Origin: a virus
Direction: 5' to 3' (one strand)
IMG/VR virus record: IMGVR_UViG_3300006929_004998
Coordinates: 1-23,968 of that record
Length of the DNA stretch: 23,968 nt
Numbering within the stretch: the first letter of the stretch is position 1; every line of letters begins with the position of its first letter. The notes below the pieces were generated by a model, which saw nothing but the letters and a program-made list of their open reading frames with translations, made no database searches and was not told the DNA's origin. Position numbers and translations under genes: made by a program. Shown one piece after another: positions 14,243 through 20,628 of the stretch.

Positions 14243-15070
14243 TGAATTTGATTTAGTGCAACCCACACATAGTAAAGCAGCTTCTCTTTTTATTAATGGA
14301 ATTTGACCGCGCTTCTCATTTATTAAAGTTGCATGAGGTTTTTCATGCCATAACCAATGATGTCCTGAATCCCATACTTTAGCTTGGAGATCTTCAATAT
14401 AATCCGCTGTTTCAGGCTCAATAATTCTAACCAAATCTAGTTCGGATTTGCCTGCAAAAGCACCACATAAACATTCTCCTGATATTCCTAAAAGCTTACT
14501 CACAGGATTAACTTCTAATTCATAATGATCTATATATTCTTGCTTTAGAGACTTAGTAAAATGATAGATGGCATTAACCCAAAGTTCTCGACCAACCGTT
14601 TTAACTACATCGTTCTTATAGCCTGATCTTATAAAAGATTCGTCTTCTCGAATACCAGTTAGTAGCATAATTTTATCACCCCGATTGTTTTGCTTTCTTC
14701 TGCAAAGCTCTCTTATCCCCCTTTCCTTTAAGTTACGGTACATAATTGGATGCTGAGCCGGTCCGGGGAAGCCGTGATCCAAAACCATTTCTTCATAATC
14801 TTTACCACAATCTTCTTTGGCTCTGATCTCGTTTAAGAACCAATCATTTTCTTTACAGGTCTTGCGGACATAGGCTCTAGTCTTTTCTACTCCAATCCCT
14901 GTATTTATATGAAATACTTCTGCTTCATATCTACTCATAACTAAGTGCGTTACAACCAAACTATCTGTACCGCCACTAAAGCCTACCTGCATGGACACCG
15001 GATTGAATAACTGCAAAGCTTCATCAATTATCTCTATGCTTTTAGCTATGGCAGAATTCAAATCTTTCAT
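14225..15070 (-). CDS. PAPS-reductase-like PP-loop enzyme
   Basis: A 281-residue protein. The PP-loop SGGTDS (32-37) and HINTGIGVEKTRAYV (54-68) place it in the PAPS reductase/adenine-nucleotide alpha-hydrolase fold. Cys200/Cys202 (GECLCGAF) and Cys268/Cys271 (CVGC) could bind an iron-sulfur cluster, as in DndC-like and phage PAPS-reductase-like proteins. Family members act on sulfate nucleotides or in DNA phosphorothioation; the substrate here is unknown. Its position between two DNA methyltransferases, coupled to both by overlapping stop/start codons, argues for a DNA-modification or defence-evasion role rather than sulfur assimilation. No dndB/D/E-like gene is visible. It ends SNSMEEVE, nearly the same tail as its neighbours, because of the duplicated junction. 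Confidence 0.88.
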   Translation of the reverse strand: MKDLNSAIAKSIEIIDEALQLFNPVSMQVGFSGGTDSLVVTHLVMSRYEAEVFHINTGIGVEKTRAYVRKTCKENDWFLNEIRAKEDCGKDYEEMVLDHGFPGPAQHPIMYRNLKERGIRELCRRKQNNRGDKIMLLTGIREDESFIRSGYKNDVVKTVGRELWVNAIYHFTKSLKQEYIDHYELEVNPVSKLLGISGECLCGAFAGKSELDLVRIIEPETADYIEDLQAKVWDSGHHWLWHEKPHATLINEKRGQIPLIKREAALLCVGCTKSNSMEEVE

Positions 15071-15084
15071 TCCACTTCCTCCAT
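15067..15084 (-). promoter_or_regulatory. Intercistronic junction repeat, copy 2
   Basis: Identical over 18 nt to copy 1. It encodes MEEVE plus stop of the N4/N6 methylase and the ATG of the PP-loop gene, with GGAGG inside. Confidence 0.75.
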
Positions 15085-16095
15085 TAAATGAGCGAACAGG
15101 TCATTTTTAAATGGCTTTAATCTTTCCTCTATAAGCGGTTCAAAGTCTTTGTTAAGTTCTATACCTAGGTAAGCTCGATATAACCTTAGACAAACCTCTC
15201 CGGTAGTTCCTGATCCAAAAAAAGGATCGAGAACTATATCACCTTCTCTGCTTCCTGCTTTAATACAGTCTGTAATTAGTTCAGGTGGATAAACTGCAAA
15301 GTGTGCGCCTGAATAGGGTTTAGTCGATTGAAACCAAACACTTCTTTTATTTTTTAAGTCGAAGGTGGAAATACTATCAGAATGATTTTGTTGTTTATTT
15401 AGGTTTGGAACTCCACCTTTTTTTAATGATCTATTCTTTCTGTATGCCTCTGGATTATTATTGTCTTTAGAATCGTAATTATAAATGCGATTTCTCGTTA
15501 CACCATGAGGGCGGTTTTCTTTGGTAATTGACTCTTCTTTTATTGCTTCGTGATCGTAGTAATACTTTCTTGACTTGCTTAAAAGGAAAATGTATTCATG
15601 TGATTTAGTACATCTGTCTGTAACAGATTCAGGCATTGGGTTTGGCTTACTCCAAATGATATCTTGTCTTAGATACCATCCATCTGATCGTAGAGCAAAA
15701 GCCAACATCCACGGGATTCCAACTAAGTCTTTAGGTTTAAGTCCAGTTGGAACTTGAGGGCGATTAACTACAAAAGAATCTTTCTTTGCTTGTTTGCAAC
15801 CTTTAATATGAATAGGCGCACTTTTTGTACCTGGAGCCGTTGAACAATAACTATCCCCAATATTAACCCATACCGTACCATCTTCTTTTAACACTCTTTT
15901 TACTTCTCTGAATACAAGAACCAAACGATTGATGTACTCTTCCGGAGTTTCTTCTAAACCAATTTGATCTGAATGTCCATAGTCTCTTAAACCCCAGTAA
16001 GGAGGAGAAGTAACGCACATTTGAACCGATTCATCAGGAATTGTTTTTAATACCTCTAAGGCATCCCCGAACATTGTTTGGTTGTCTAATATCAT
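15067..16095 (-). CDS. N4-cytosine/N6-adenine DNA methyltransferase (beta-class)
   Basis: A 342-residue protein. The catalytic motif TSPPYW is at 29-34. The SAM-binding FxGxG motif, DPFFGSGTTGEVC, follows near 290, an order typical of beta-class amino-methyltransferases. VKRVLKEDGTVWVNIGDSY and PWMLAFALRSDGWYLRQDIIWSKPNPMPESV are also characteristic. The central part (about 190-260, Asn/Lys-rich) is the likely target-recognition region. It methylates an exocyclic amino group in a specific site; the motif SPPY favours N4-cytosine but does not settle it. No restriction nuclease is adjacent, so it is probably an orphan phage methylase. Start and stop overlap both neighbours through the duplicated junction. 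Confidence 0.93.
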   Translation of the reverse strand: MILDNQTMFGDALEVLKTIPDESVQMCVTSPPYWGLRDYGHSDQIGLEETPEEYINRLVLVFREVKRVLKEDGTVWVNIGDSYCSTAPGTKSAPIHIKGCKQAKKDSFVVNRPQVPTGLKPKDLVGIPWMLAFALRSDGWYLRQDIIWSKPNPMPESVTDRCTKSHEYIFLLSKSRKYYYDHEAIKEESITKENRPHGVTRNRIYNYDSKDNNNPEAYRKNRSLKKGGVPNLNKQQNHSDSISTFDLKNKRSVWFQSTKPYSGAHFAVYPPELITDCIKAGSREGDIVLDPFFGSGTTGEVCLRLYRAYLGIELNKDFEPLIEERLKPFKNDLFAHLMEEVE

Positions 16096-16109
16096 TCCGC
16101 TTCCTCCAT
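16092..16109 (-). promoter_or_regulatory. Intercistronic junction repeat, copy 3
   Basis: Same module with one substitution (GCGGAATGA for GTGGAATGA). It encodes MEEAE plus stop of the small membrane protein and starts the N4/N6 methylase. Confidence 0.75.
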
Positions 16110-16343
16110 TTCAGGAAAGAGAATGACGGGAAGGACTATATCAGCGCGCGTGCCGTCATGGAGTAGGATTTTGTATTCTGTCTTGCAGAAAGTGACTTTC
16201 TCTAATCTGTACTTGGTGACGTAGTGCTTTGTTCTTACGTGCTCGTGAATGGGTTCTTTTTTTGAACAACTGCTTACAATAATTAAAAGCAACGCTATTC
16301 CTGTAATTAGCATTAAAAAAATAAACTCTAATATCTTATCCAT
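16092..16343 (-). CDS. Small membrane or lipoprotein-like protein
   Basis: An 83-residue protein. One hydrophobic segment at about 5-25 (FIFLMLITGIALLLIIVSSC) is followed by CSKKEP, so it may be a lipoprotein or a single-pass anchor. The remainder (KYRLEKVTFCKTEYKILLHDGT) is a short soluble domain, unassigned. The ATG at 16343 has GGAGGT (complement of 16350-16355) about 7 nt upstream; a GTG one codon earlier is less likely. It leads the modification cassette. A link to that function is not evident, but the overlap indicates co-translation. Confidence 0.65.
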   Translation of the reverse strand: MDKILEFIFLMLITGIALLLIIVSSCSKKEPIHEHVRTKHYVTKYRLEKVTFCKTEYKILLHDGTRADIVLPVILFPEMEEAE

Positions 16344-16426
16344 CACTTACCTCCTGCTTTATCATCAAATTGATCAGGTGCTCCCTGATTTAGTAGGTGC
16401 GCTAGTGTGTTCTTTTGTTCTTTCAT
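16343..16426 (-). CDS. 27-residue small ORF
   Basis: MKEQKNTLAHLLNQGAPDQF then DDKAGGK. Its TGA overlaps the start of the membrane-protein gene, and its last codons contain the GGAGGT used by that gene. It could be a real microprotein or a short upstream reading frame coupling translation. The evidence is only the overlap and a stop-free frame. Confidence 0.4.
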   Translation of the reverse strand: MKEQKNTLAHLLNQGAPDQFDDKAGGK

Positions 16427-16480
16427 GGTGTTATGGTGTTTGGGTGCTATGGTGTTATGGGGTTATTGGGTTGGGAGGTT
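16427..16480 (+). repeat. 8-nt-family tract
   Basis: GGTGTTATGGTGTTTGGGTG then CTATGGTGTTATGGGG. It separates the modification cassette from the repeat-rich region upstream of it. Confidence 0.8.
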
Positions 16481-16744
16481 GTTTGTGATGCGGGGTTTGG
16501 TGGATGGTTTGCGGATTGGGGACTGCCCGGATAATGGGCGGACATTCCCTTCGAAGGACCTCCCCCGCCCTGCGGGCACCCCTACTGAATCAAGTTCAGC
16601 ACAGGCTTCCGAAGGGGGAAAGGAAAACCCTCCCCTTTGTCCCCTCCCGTGGAGGGGAAGATTTGTGGGCATTGGCTGGGTACTGATTGCGTTTTGCATT
16701 TTCTCGGTTTGGGTGGCGGCTATGAAGCGTTGGGCGATGGTCAT
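16463..16744 (-). CDS. Possible small gene interrupted by the GC-rich element
   Basis: An open 93-codon frame, doubtful as a gene. It starts MTIAQRFIAATQTEKMQNAI and ends RKPSTKPRITNNLPTQ. About 40 residues in between (NLPLHGRGQRGG to GRGRSFEG) are the reverse-strand translation of the composite element. If real, the element was inserted in frame into a gene of about 50 codons; if not, the region is non-coding. The C-terminus runs into the 8-nt repeat like other genes here. No family recognised and no clear ribosome site. Apart from this, 16427-16863 contains only repeats. Confidence 0.35.
   Translation of the reverse strand: MTIAQRFIAATQTEKMQNAISTQPMPTNLPLHGRGQRGGFSFPPSEACAELDSVGVPAGRGRSFEGNVRPLSGQSPIRKPSTKPRITNNLPTQ
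16545..16662 (+). repeat. Most complete composite GC-rich hairpin element
   Basis: A chain of small hairpins: CCCGC-CCT-GCGGG (16564-16576), CTGAA-TCAAG-TTCAG (16585-16599), CTTC-C-GAAG followed by GGGGGAAAGG, and CCCCTCC-CGT-GGAGGGG (16641-16657). Partial copies with the same order occur at 1-60, 523-553, 1251-1290, 7286-7320 and 21199-21300. Palindromic repeats of this sort are dispersed in FCB-group genomes; the mechanism is unknown to me. Confidence 0.85.
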
Positions 16745-16756
16745 TGGTTTTGGTGG

Positions 16757-16863
16757 TTAGTTGTTAGTATTTAGTAGTTAGTAGTTAGTAGTTAGTAGTT
16801 AGTAGTTAGTAGTTAGTGATAAAGTGTTGGGGTGTTAGTAATTAGGAATAGGTGAATTAGGAA
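16757..16863 (+). repeat. 7-nt tandem repeat tract (TTAGTAG)
   Basis: An uninterrupted run of TTAGTAG heptads (about 16771-16816), then GTGTTGGGGTGTTAG and AATTAGGAAT-type sequence. No gene seen. It provides the stop codon of the next leftward gene. Confidence 0.9.
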
Positions 16864-17193
16864 TTAGGGATGTAATTCTTTGTCGATTACTTGGTGGACA
16901 AGAGGCCAAGGACCATCGAACCTGCCTTTTTTGGCATATCTGTTTAATTCCTTTACGTGGTCGAGTAAAGCTTCGAAGTCTCCTTCACCGATATCGTATA
17001 TATTTACAAAATCTCTGTTTTTATACCTGCCTATCATTATTACTTGGCTCTCGGATTTTAGGTGTACATCAGAATGAATTACTGTTCGCTCTTTGATAAA
17101 GTTAGTAGCATGATCTACTTTATTATTTATCTGTTGCTTATCTGAATCATACTCTTTTACTATCTTCACTAATTTTTTTATGAACTCTATCAT
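16864..17193 (-). CDS. Hypothetical protein, 109 aa
   Basis: MIEFIKKLVKIVKEYDSDKQ begins an unrecognised, mostly soluble protein, with VIMIGRYKNRDFVNIYDIGE in the middle and GRFDGPWPLVHQVIDKELHP at the end. The ATG at 17193 overlaps the TGA of the upstream gene (ATGA). An in-frame upstream start at 17241 would lie wholly inside that gene and is unlikely. The TAA stop lies at the edge of a 7-nt-family tract. Confidence 0.65.
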   Translation of the reverse strand: MIEFIKKLVKIVKEYDSDKQQINNKVDHATNFIKERTVIHSDVHLKSESQVIMIGRYKNRDFVNIYDIGEGDFEALLDHVKELNRYAKKGRFDGPWPLVHQVIDKELHP

Positions 17194-17516
17194 GGTTGTG
17201 GGGTTTGGAATTCGATGCGGAAGGGGGTTAGCATGTACCATAGTGATATCGCATTGCTGTGGCGGATTACTGTGTGGGTTTTTTCTAACCGCTGGATTAC
17301 TTGATTGGTTTGTTCTAACCTAGTGGTTCGGGTTGTGCTTGGCTTGGGTTCGCATTGAATGATGATCACATTGTCTGTGATTTCTTTTACTACCGGCTGC
17401 TTGTTACAGTGTTTTTGTATGCAGTTTAGCAACACTGATATGCTGATCTTGGATTGTGTGCTGCCGGGTGTGATTGTTGCTTGTGGCTGATTGGGTATCT
17501 GTATGGCGGTTTGCAT
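17190..17516 (-). CDS. Hypothetical protein, 108 aa
   Basis: MQTAIQIPNQPQATITPGST is followed by VLLNCIQKHCNKQPVVKEIT and an extended region rich in Thr, Arg and Gln. No family recognised. It starts right after the stop of the upstream gene and ends in an ATGA overlap with the next, so it is part of a coupled set downstream of the helicase. The N-terminus is low-complexity and probably disordered. Confidence 0.6.
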   Translation of the reverse strand: MQTAIQIPNQPQATITPGSTQSKISISVLLNCIQKHCNKQPVVKEITDNVIIIQCEPKPSTTRTTRLEQTNQVIQRLEKTHTVIRHSNAISLWYMLTPFRIEFQTPQP

Positions 17517-17813
17517 TTATTTCACCTTCTCTTTTACCCATTTCATTAGCTTTTGAAAGCGGGTGGTTTCCGTTTTTACTAATACCAGACTTTCTATATG
17601 TTCTAAAATCTGTTCAGGCGTGTGGGCTTGTACCTGATTGATTAGCGTGGTGCCGGCGGGTAATTTGTTTGATATACTGGTTACTATATCGTCTACAGCT
17701 TGATTTAACTGTTTTTGGTTTGCCGGTGTTATGTTGTGGCGACGGAGGTTGCGAAGAACTAATCCGTGGAGCTGGGTTTGCAGCTTTGTTTTTGGTGGTG
17801 GCGGTTTGTGCAT
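17517..17813 (-). CDS. Hypothetical basic protein, about 98 aa
   Basis: From the ATG at 17813 it reads MHKPPPPKTKLQTQLHGLVL. A helical region (ANQKQLNQAVDDIVTSISNK) and a charged C-terminus (RFQKLMKWVKEKVK) follow. A TTG at 17870 would add 19 residues. I prefer the ATG because an A-rich AAAACCAAAAAG precedes it, but this is uncertain. No family recognised. It lies just downstream of the DnaB-type helicase and upstream of two more coupled small genes. Confidence 0.55.
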   Translation of the reverse strand: MHKPPPPKTKLQTQLHGLVLRNLRRHNITPANQKQLNQAVDDIVTSISNKLPAGTTLINQVQAHTPEQILEHIESLVLVKTETTRFQKLMKWVKEKVK

Positions 17814-17897
17814 CTTTTTGGTTTTGGTAAGCAACACAGTATGTGGTGCCTGGTTGTTGGTTTTGCGCAATATGCAAAAAATATTTCTTATTACAAA

Positions 17898-19325
17898 TTA
17901 AAATGGATCATCGGGTTCGTAAAAATTGGTTTTGGGGATGTAGGCTTCTCCTTGTTCTGCTTTGCTCATTAGGTGATCGCCGGGGGCACTGAACCTTCCG
18001 GTTTCTTTGTGGAAGTTTAGTTTTTTTTCCCCGACGGAGCCGTTGCGTTGCTTGGCTATTATGGCGTAGGCTGTTCCGTGGGTGGGCTGCCCGTTCCATT
18101 CGTCTATCTTGTAGTATTCCGGTCGCCATAGAAACATTATGACATCGGCGTCTTGCTCTATACTTCCACTGTCTCTGAGGTCTGACATTTGTGGGCGCCC
18201 GTCCCCTCCTCTCATTTCTACAGCTCTGCTTAGTTGGGATAGTGCTATTATGGGTACTTCTAATTCTTTGGCGAGGGCTTTTAAGCCTCGACTGATGGTG
18301 CCTATTTCTTCGTTTCGATTTTGGGTGGTTTTTTCTCCACTCATTAGCTGGAGGTAGTCAATAATGATCAACCCTACCCCGTGGTTGCGTACATAGGATC
18401 TTGCTTTGGCTTTGAGTTGAGTGAGGGTTATGGCCGGTGTTTCGTCTATGATTATGGGGAGATCTGCTACTTGATTTGATGCAATTTCTACTAGGTGTTT
18501 GAATTCTTCGGGTTTGAGTTTACCGTCGCGCATGAACTCGGAGTTGAGCTTGGATCTGTAGGATAATATCCTGTTGGTTAATTGGTTGTGGCTCATTTCG
18601 AGCGAGAATATGGCTACGGGTGTTTGGTATTCGGGGTTGGGATTGTCGGCTATTTCTACTGCGTTGTTTATTACGAGGGCGGTTTTTCCCATTGATGGCC
18701 TTGCTGCTATTATGATTAAATCGGTTTTTTGCCAGCCGGATGTGAGTTCGTCGATGGGTAGCCTGGTGGGGTATCCAATGTATTTGTTGGGGGACTGCAT
18801 CCGTGTTTCTATTCCGGAGAGGACTTCTTGCATCCCTTCTATGAGTAGCTTTCCGGATTTGGAGGTATTTTTGGTTATGAGCCCATCGAGCGCATTGTTG
18901 TTTTCTTCGATGATTAGGAACGGGTCCTGATTGTCGTAGGCTTTTTTGAGGGCATTGTTGGATTGTGTGATGATTTCCCTGAGCATCCATTTTTCTTTGA
19001 AGATGAGGAGCCAGTTTTGGAAGTTTTCGGTTGGATAGAAGTTCTTTGTTATATCGTATATGTAGAATTTGTCTATTTCTTCGAGGAGTTTTGAATCTTC
19101 GAGTTTCTGTTCTACAATTAGTATGTCTATGGCTTCGTTGGCTTGATGGAGCTTCTGAAGTATCTCGAATATCTTCTGATTCCGGGAGTAGTAGAACCAT
19201 TCTTTTTTGACGAATGACATTATATCGTCGGCTAGGCGCTTATCGGTGATGATGGCGGCTAGTATCTGCTCTTCTATCTCGGGAGCTTGTGGCGGTATTC
19301 GTGGATCTGATTGTTGGGTTGACAT
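17898..19325 (-). CDS. dnaB: DnaB-type replicative DNA helicase
   Basis: A 475-residue helicase of normal DnaB length. The N-terminal collar domain is residues about 12-115 (APEIEEQILAAIITD...). The RecA-like motor at about 180-440 contains Walker A ARPSMGKTAL (208-217), Walker B IIIDYLQLM (320-328), LSQLSRAVEMR (362-372), and RDSGSIEQDADVIMFLWRPE (384-403) with the arginine-finger region. It unwinds the template ahead of the phage replisome as a hexamer; loading by the initiator encoded at 21688 is plausible. No intein or frameshift seen. TCCCCAAAAAAAATG precedes the start, A-rich as elsewhere. A 7/8-nt repeat tract separates it from the gene upstream. Confidence 0.96.
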   Translation of the reverse strand: MSTQQSDPRIPPQAPEIEEQILAAIITDKRLADDIMSFVKKEWFYYSRNQKIFEILQKLHQANEAIDILIVEQKLEDSKLLEEIDKFYIYDITKNFYPTENFQNWLLIFKEKWMLREIITQSNNALKKAYDNQDPFLIIEENNNALDGLITKNTSKSGKLLIEGMQEVLSGIETRMQSPNKYIGYPTRLPIDELTSGWQKTDLIIIAARPSMGKTALVINNAVEIADNPNPEYQTPVAIFSLEMSHNQLTNRILSYRSKLNSEFMRDGKLKPEEFKHLVEIASNQVADLPIIIDETPAITLTQLKAKARSYVRNHGVGLIIIDYLQLMSGEKTTQNRNEEIGTISRGLKALAKELEVPIIALSQLSRAVEMRGGDGRPQMSDLRDSGSIEQDADVIMFLWRPEYYKIDEWNGQPTHGTAYAIIAKQRNGSVGEKKLNFHKETGRFSAPGDHLMSKAEQGEAYIPKTNFYEPDDPF

Positions 19326-19410
19326 TTTTTTTGGGGAGTAGTGAGATTTTAGTAGTGAGTATTTAGTACAGAGTTACAAAGTGTTAGGGTGTGATGGTGT
19401 TAGGGTGTTA
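19326..19410 (+). repeat. Mixed 7-nt and 8-nt family tract
   Basis: TTTTAGTAGTGAGTATTTAG then GTACAGAGTTACAAAGTG and GTTAGGGTGTGATGGTG octamers. It lies between the helicase and the next gene upstream and supplies that gene's TAA stop. Confidence 0.8.
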
Positions 19411-19797
19411 TGGGTTGCAGTCGCACATTTGGAGTGAGAGCTCGTTGTTGTTTATTACTTTGAAGTGGTGGCCTGCTTTTGCATAGTTTACTATGTCTGC
19501 GTAACCTTCGGGATCGGATTGGGGGTCTATTCCCGGATGTTCTTTTGATAAAACTGATGCAAAGAATTCGTTACCACAGTCTTTGCAGCTTATTACTAAG
19601 ATTGGATGTGATCTGGTTTGATCTTCTTTGTGACAGTTACGCTCTAATGGTAGCCCTGAGGATTTGGCAATATCCAGTAGTGAGGATAGTATACCGTCGG
19701 GTACATCTATATCTTTGTTGGTGATGGAATCCCGATAGGTGTAAATAATCTTTACGGGTAGTTGGTTGATCTGGAGTTTTACTTGTTGTTGTGACAT
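19408..19797 (-). CDS. Hypothetical Cys-containing protein, 129 aa
   Basis: Begins MSQQQVKLQINQLPVKIIYT. Cysteines occur as RNCHKED, VISCKDCGNEF and a terminal MCDCNP; CKDCG is a zinc-knuckle half and the terminal CDC may complete a site. This suggests a small zinc-binding protein, otherwise unassigned. The final NP and stop are at the junction with the 8-nt repeat. It sits between the clamp-like protein and the helicase, so a replication role is possible but unproven. Confidence 0.65.
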   Translation of the reverse strand: MSQQQVKLQINQLPVKIIYTYRDSITNKDIDVPDGILSSLLDIAKSSGLPLERNCHKEDQTRSHPILVISCKDCGNEFFASVLSKEHPGIDPQSDPEGYADIVNYAKAGHHFKVINNNELSLQMCDCNP

Positions 19798-19809
19798 GGT
19801 GTGAAAGTG

Positions 19810-20499
19810 TTATGGTGTTTGGGTGGATGAGTCTTTAAAGGGAACCTGAAAGGATTTGATTATGCTGTCGGATTCGTTTTTAAACATTGGCATTAGCACT
19901 ATTGTTACTCCTTCACTTTCGGCCTTAAACAAATGATTGTGTTTTCTTAGGTCTGATTTGATAATCCCTTTTTTTAATCCGAATAAATTCCAAAATTTAA
20001 AAAGCGAATTAGATAGTACTAACCGAAATCTGCTCTCATTTATTTCTATAAACTGATGGAAATAGGGCTCTTTACCAAGCGGTTTATCTAAGTTGGGTAG
20101 TAACCCTTCTCCATCACATTCTTCGCAGTCCCTACCGCAACATTTACACTCTTTATAACCATCGCAAACAGGACATGCTTCTTTTACATAAGTCTGAATC
20201 ATTTTCACCTCTGAATCAGGTACTATAAAGTCAGATAAATCAATTTCTTGATATAGATCTTCATTAGTTTCTGTAAGAGCTTTCCATTCTGGATAGTTAT
20301 CTATTTTTTTACCGATTGGCTGGTAAACAGGATATACATCAAGGTCAATAGATATTAATCTAAGACCATCTGTGACTACTATATTCTTACCATCGTTATG
20401 TATGTGCATAAGATTTTCACGAATTGAATCTTCACTTACAAATTTTCTAAGCTCTGTTTCTAATTTGCCGGGCGTGAGCTTGGTATTAATTATATTCAT
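19810..20499 (-). CDS. Possible sliding-clamp-like protein with Cys-rich insert
   Basis: A 229-residue protein. Three short matches recall DnaN-type clamps: IVVTDGLRLISI (40-51, cf. ATDGHRLA), NYPEWKAL (68-75, cf. FPDYRRV), and near the end VTIVLMPMF (198-206, cf. the C-terminal MPMR/L). Between the second and third lies a cysteine-rich insert with Cys109, 112, 118, 120, 121, 125 and 128, in CxxCxG patterns like the DnaJ zinc domain. The protein is shorter than a full beta clamp (about 365 aa). A processivity-factor role is an inference supported by the neighbouring helicase and SSB. The leader carries the ACCAACAAC motif. The C-terminal STQTP and TAA are 8-nt-repeat sequence. Confidence 0.7.
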   Translation of the reverse strand: MNIINTKLTPGKLETELRKFVSEDSIRENLMHIHNDGKNIVVTDGLRLISIDLDVYPVYQPIGKKIDNYPEWKALTETNEDLYQEIDLSDFIVPDSEVKMIQTYVKEACPVCDGYKECKCCGRDCEECDGEGLLPNLDKPLGKEPYFHQFIEINESRFRLVLSNSLFKFWNLFGLKKGIIKSDLRKHNHLFKAESEGVTIVLMPMFKNESDSIIKSFQVPFKDSSTQTP

Positions 20500-20511
20500 G
20501 GTGGTTTTTTG

Positions 20512-20530
20512 GTTTTATGTGGTTGTTGGT
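20512..20530 (-). promoter_or_regulatory. Conserved A/C-rich leader motif, copy 3
   Basis: On the minus strand ACCAACAACCACATAAAACC starts 31 nt before the ATG at 20499. It shares ACCAACAAC, 2-3 nt, ATAAA with the leaders at 5787, 6840 and 20994-21012. Confidence 0.55.
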
Positions 20531-20553
20531 GGTTGGTTTATTCAGTAGATTTG
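20522..20553 (+). promoter_or_regulatory. Bacteroidota-type promoter candidate
   Basis: GTTG (20522-20525), 20 nt, then TAGATTTG (20546-20553). This agrees with TTTG...TAnnTTTG at the known -33/-7 distance, with one mismatch in the upstream box. It points rightward to a 68-nt region ending in a hairpin and T-tract. Confidence 0.4.
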
Positions 20554-20559
20554 GGTTCT

Positions 20560-20628
20560 TCCAGGGTGGTTCCTGGTTGTTGGTGCCCCTTGTGAATGTC
20601 CGTGGCGGACTAAGCAAGGGGCTTTTTT
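20560..20628 (+). ncRNA. Candidate small RNA, antisense to the 20610-20984 gene end
   Basis: It starts just downstream of the promoter-like motif and ends at a T6 tract. It contains hairpin 1, CCAGG-GTGGTT-CCTGG (20561-20576), an exposed TTGTTGGT (20577-20584), and a terminator hairpin. TTGTTGGT is complementary to ACCAACAA, the core of the leader motif in front of four genes, so it could regulate them in trans. Its last bases are also antisense to the end of the gene at 20610. Alternative: the hairpin may simply belong to the minus-strand gene end, and the complementarity reflects recurrence of the leader motif. Confidence 0.35.
20585..20628 (+). terminator. Rho-independent terminator, rightward
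   Basis: GCCCCTTG (20585-20592) pairs with CAAGGGGC (20615-20622), with an inner GTCCG-TGG-CGGAC hairpin (20598-20610), followed by TTTTTTATTT. The T-tract is on the plus strand, opposite to the flanking protein genes. Confidence 0.7.

Noticed and set aside
12471-16095. Complete restriction-modification or Dnd phosphorothioation system
   Set aside because: No restriction endonuclease and no dndB, dndD or dndE-like gene lies beside the methylases and PP-loop enzyme, so only an orphan modification cassette is supported.
16545-16662. Insertion sequence
   Set aside because: There is no transposase, no terminal inverted repeats spanning the whole segment and no target duplication seen. It fits a non-autonomous palindromic repeat better.
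16407-16760. A 117-codon plus-strand open frame
   Set aside because: It runs against the local gene direction, begins in 8-nt repeats and crosses the composite element; it has no protein-like domain content.
5715-16830. CRISPR array in the regular TTAGTAG/GGTGTTAG tracts
   Set aside because: Units are 7-16 nt, contiguous and without unique spacers, and no cas genes are present. They are simple tandem repeats.
18520-19200. A 226-codon frame inside the helicase gene
   Set aside because: It is an alternative frame of a clearly recognisable DnaB-type helicase, with composition typical of out-of-frame translation.
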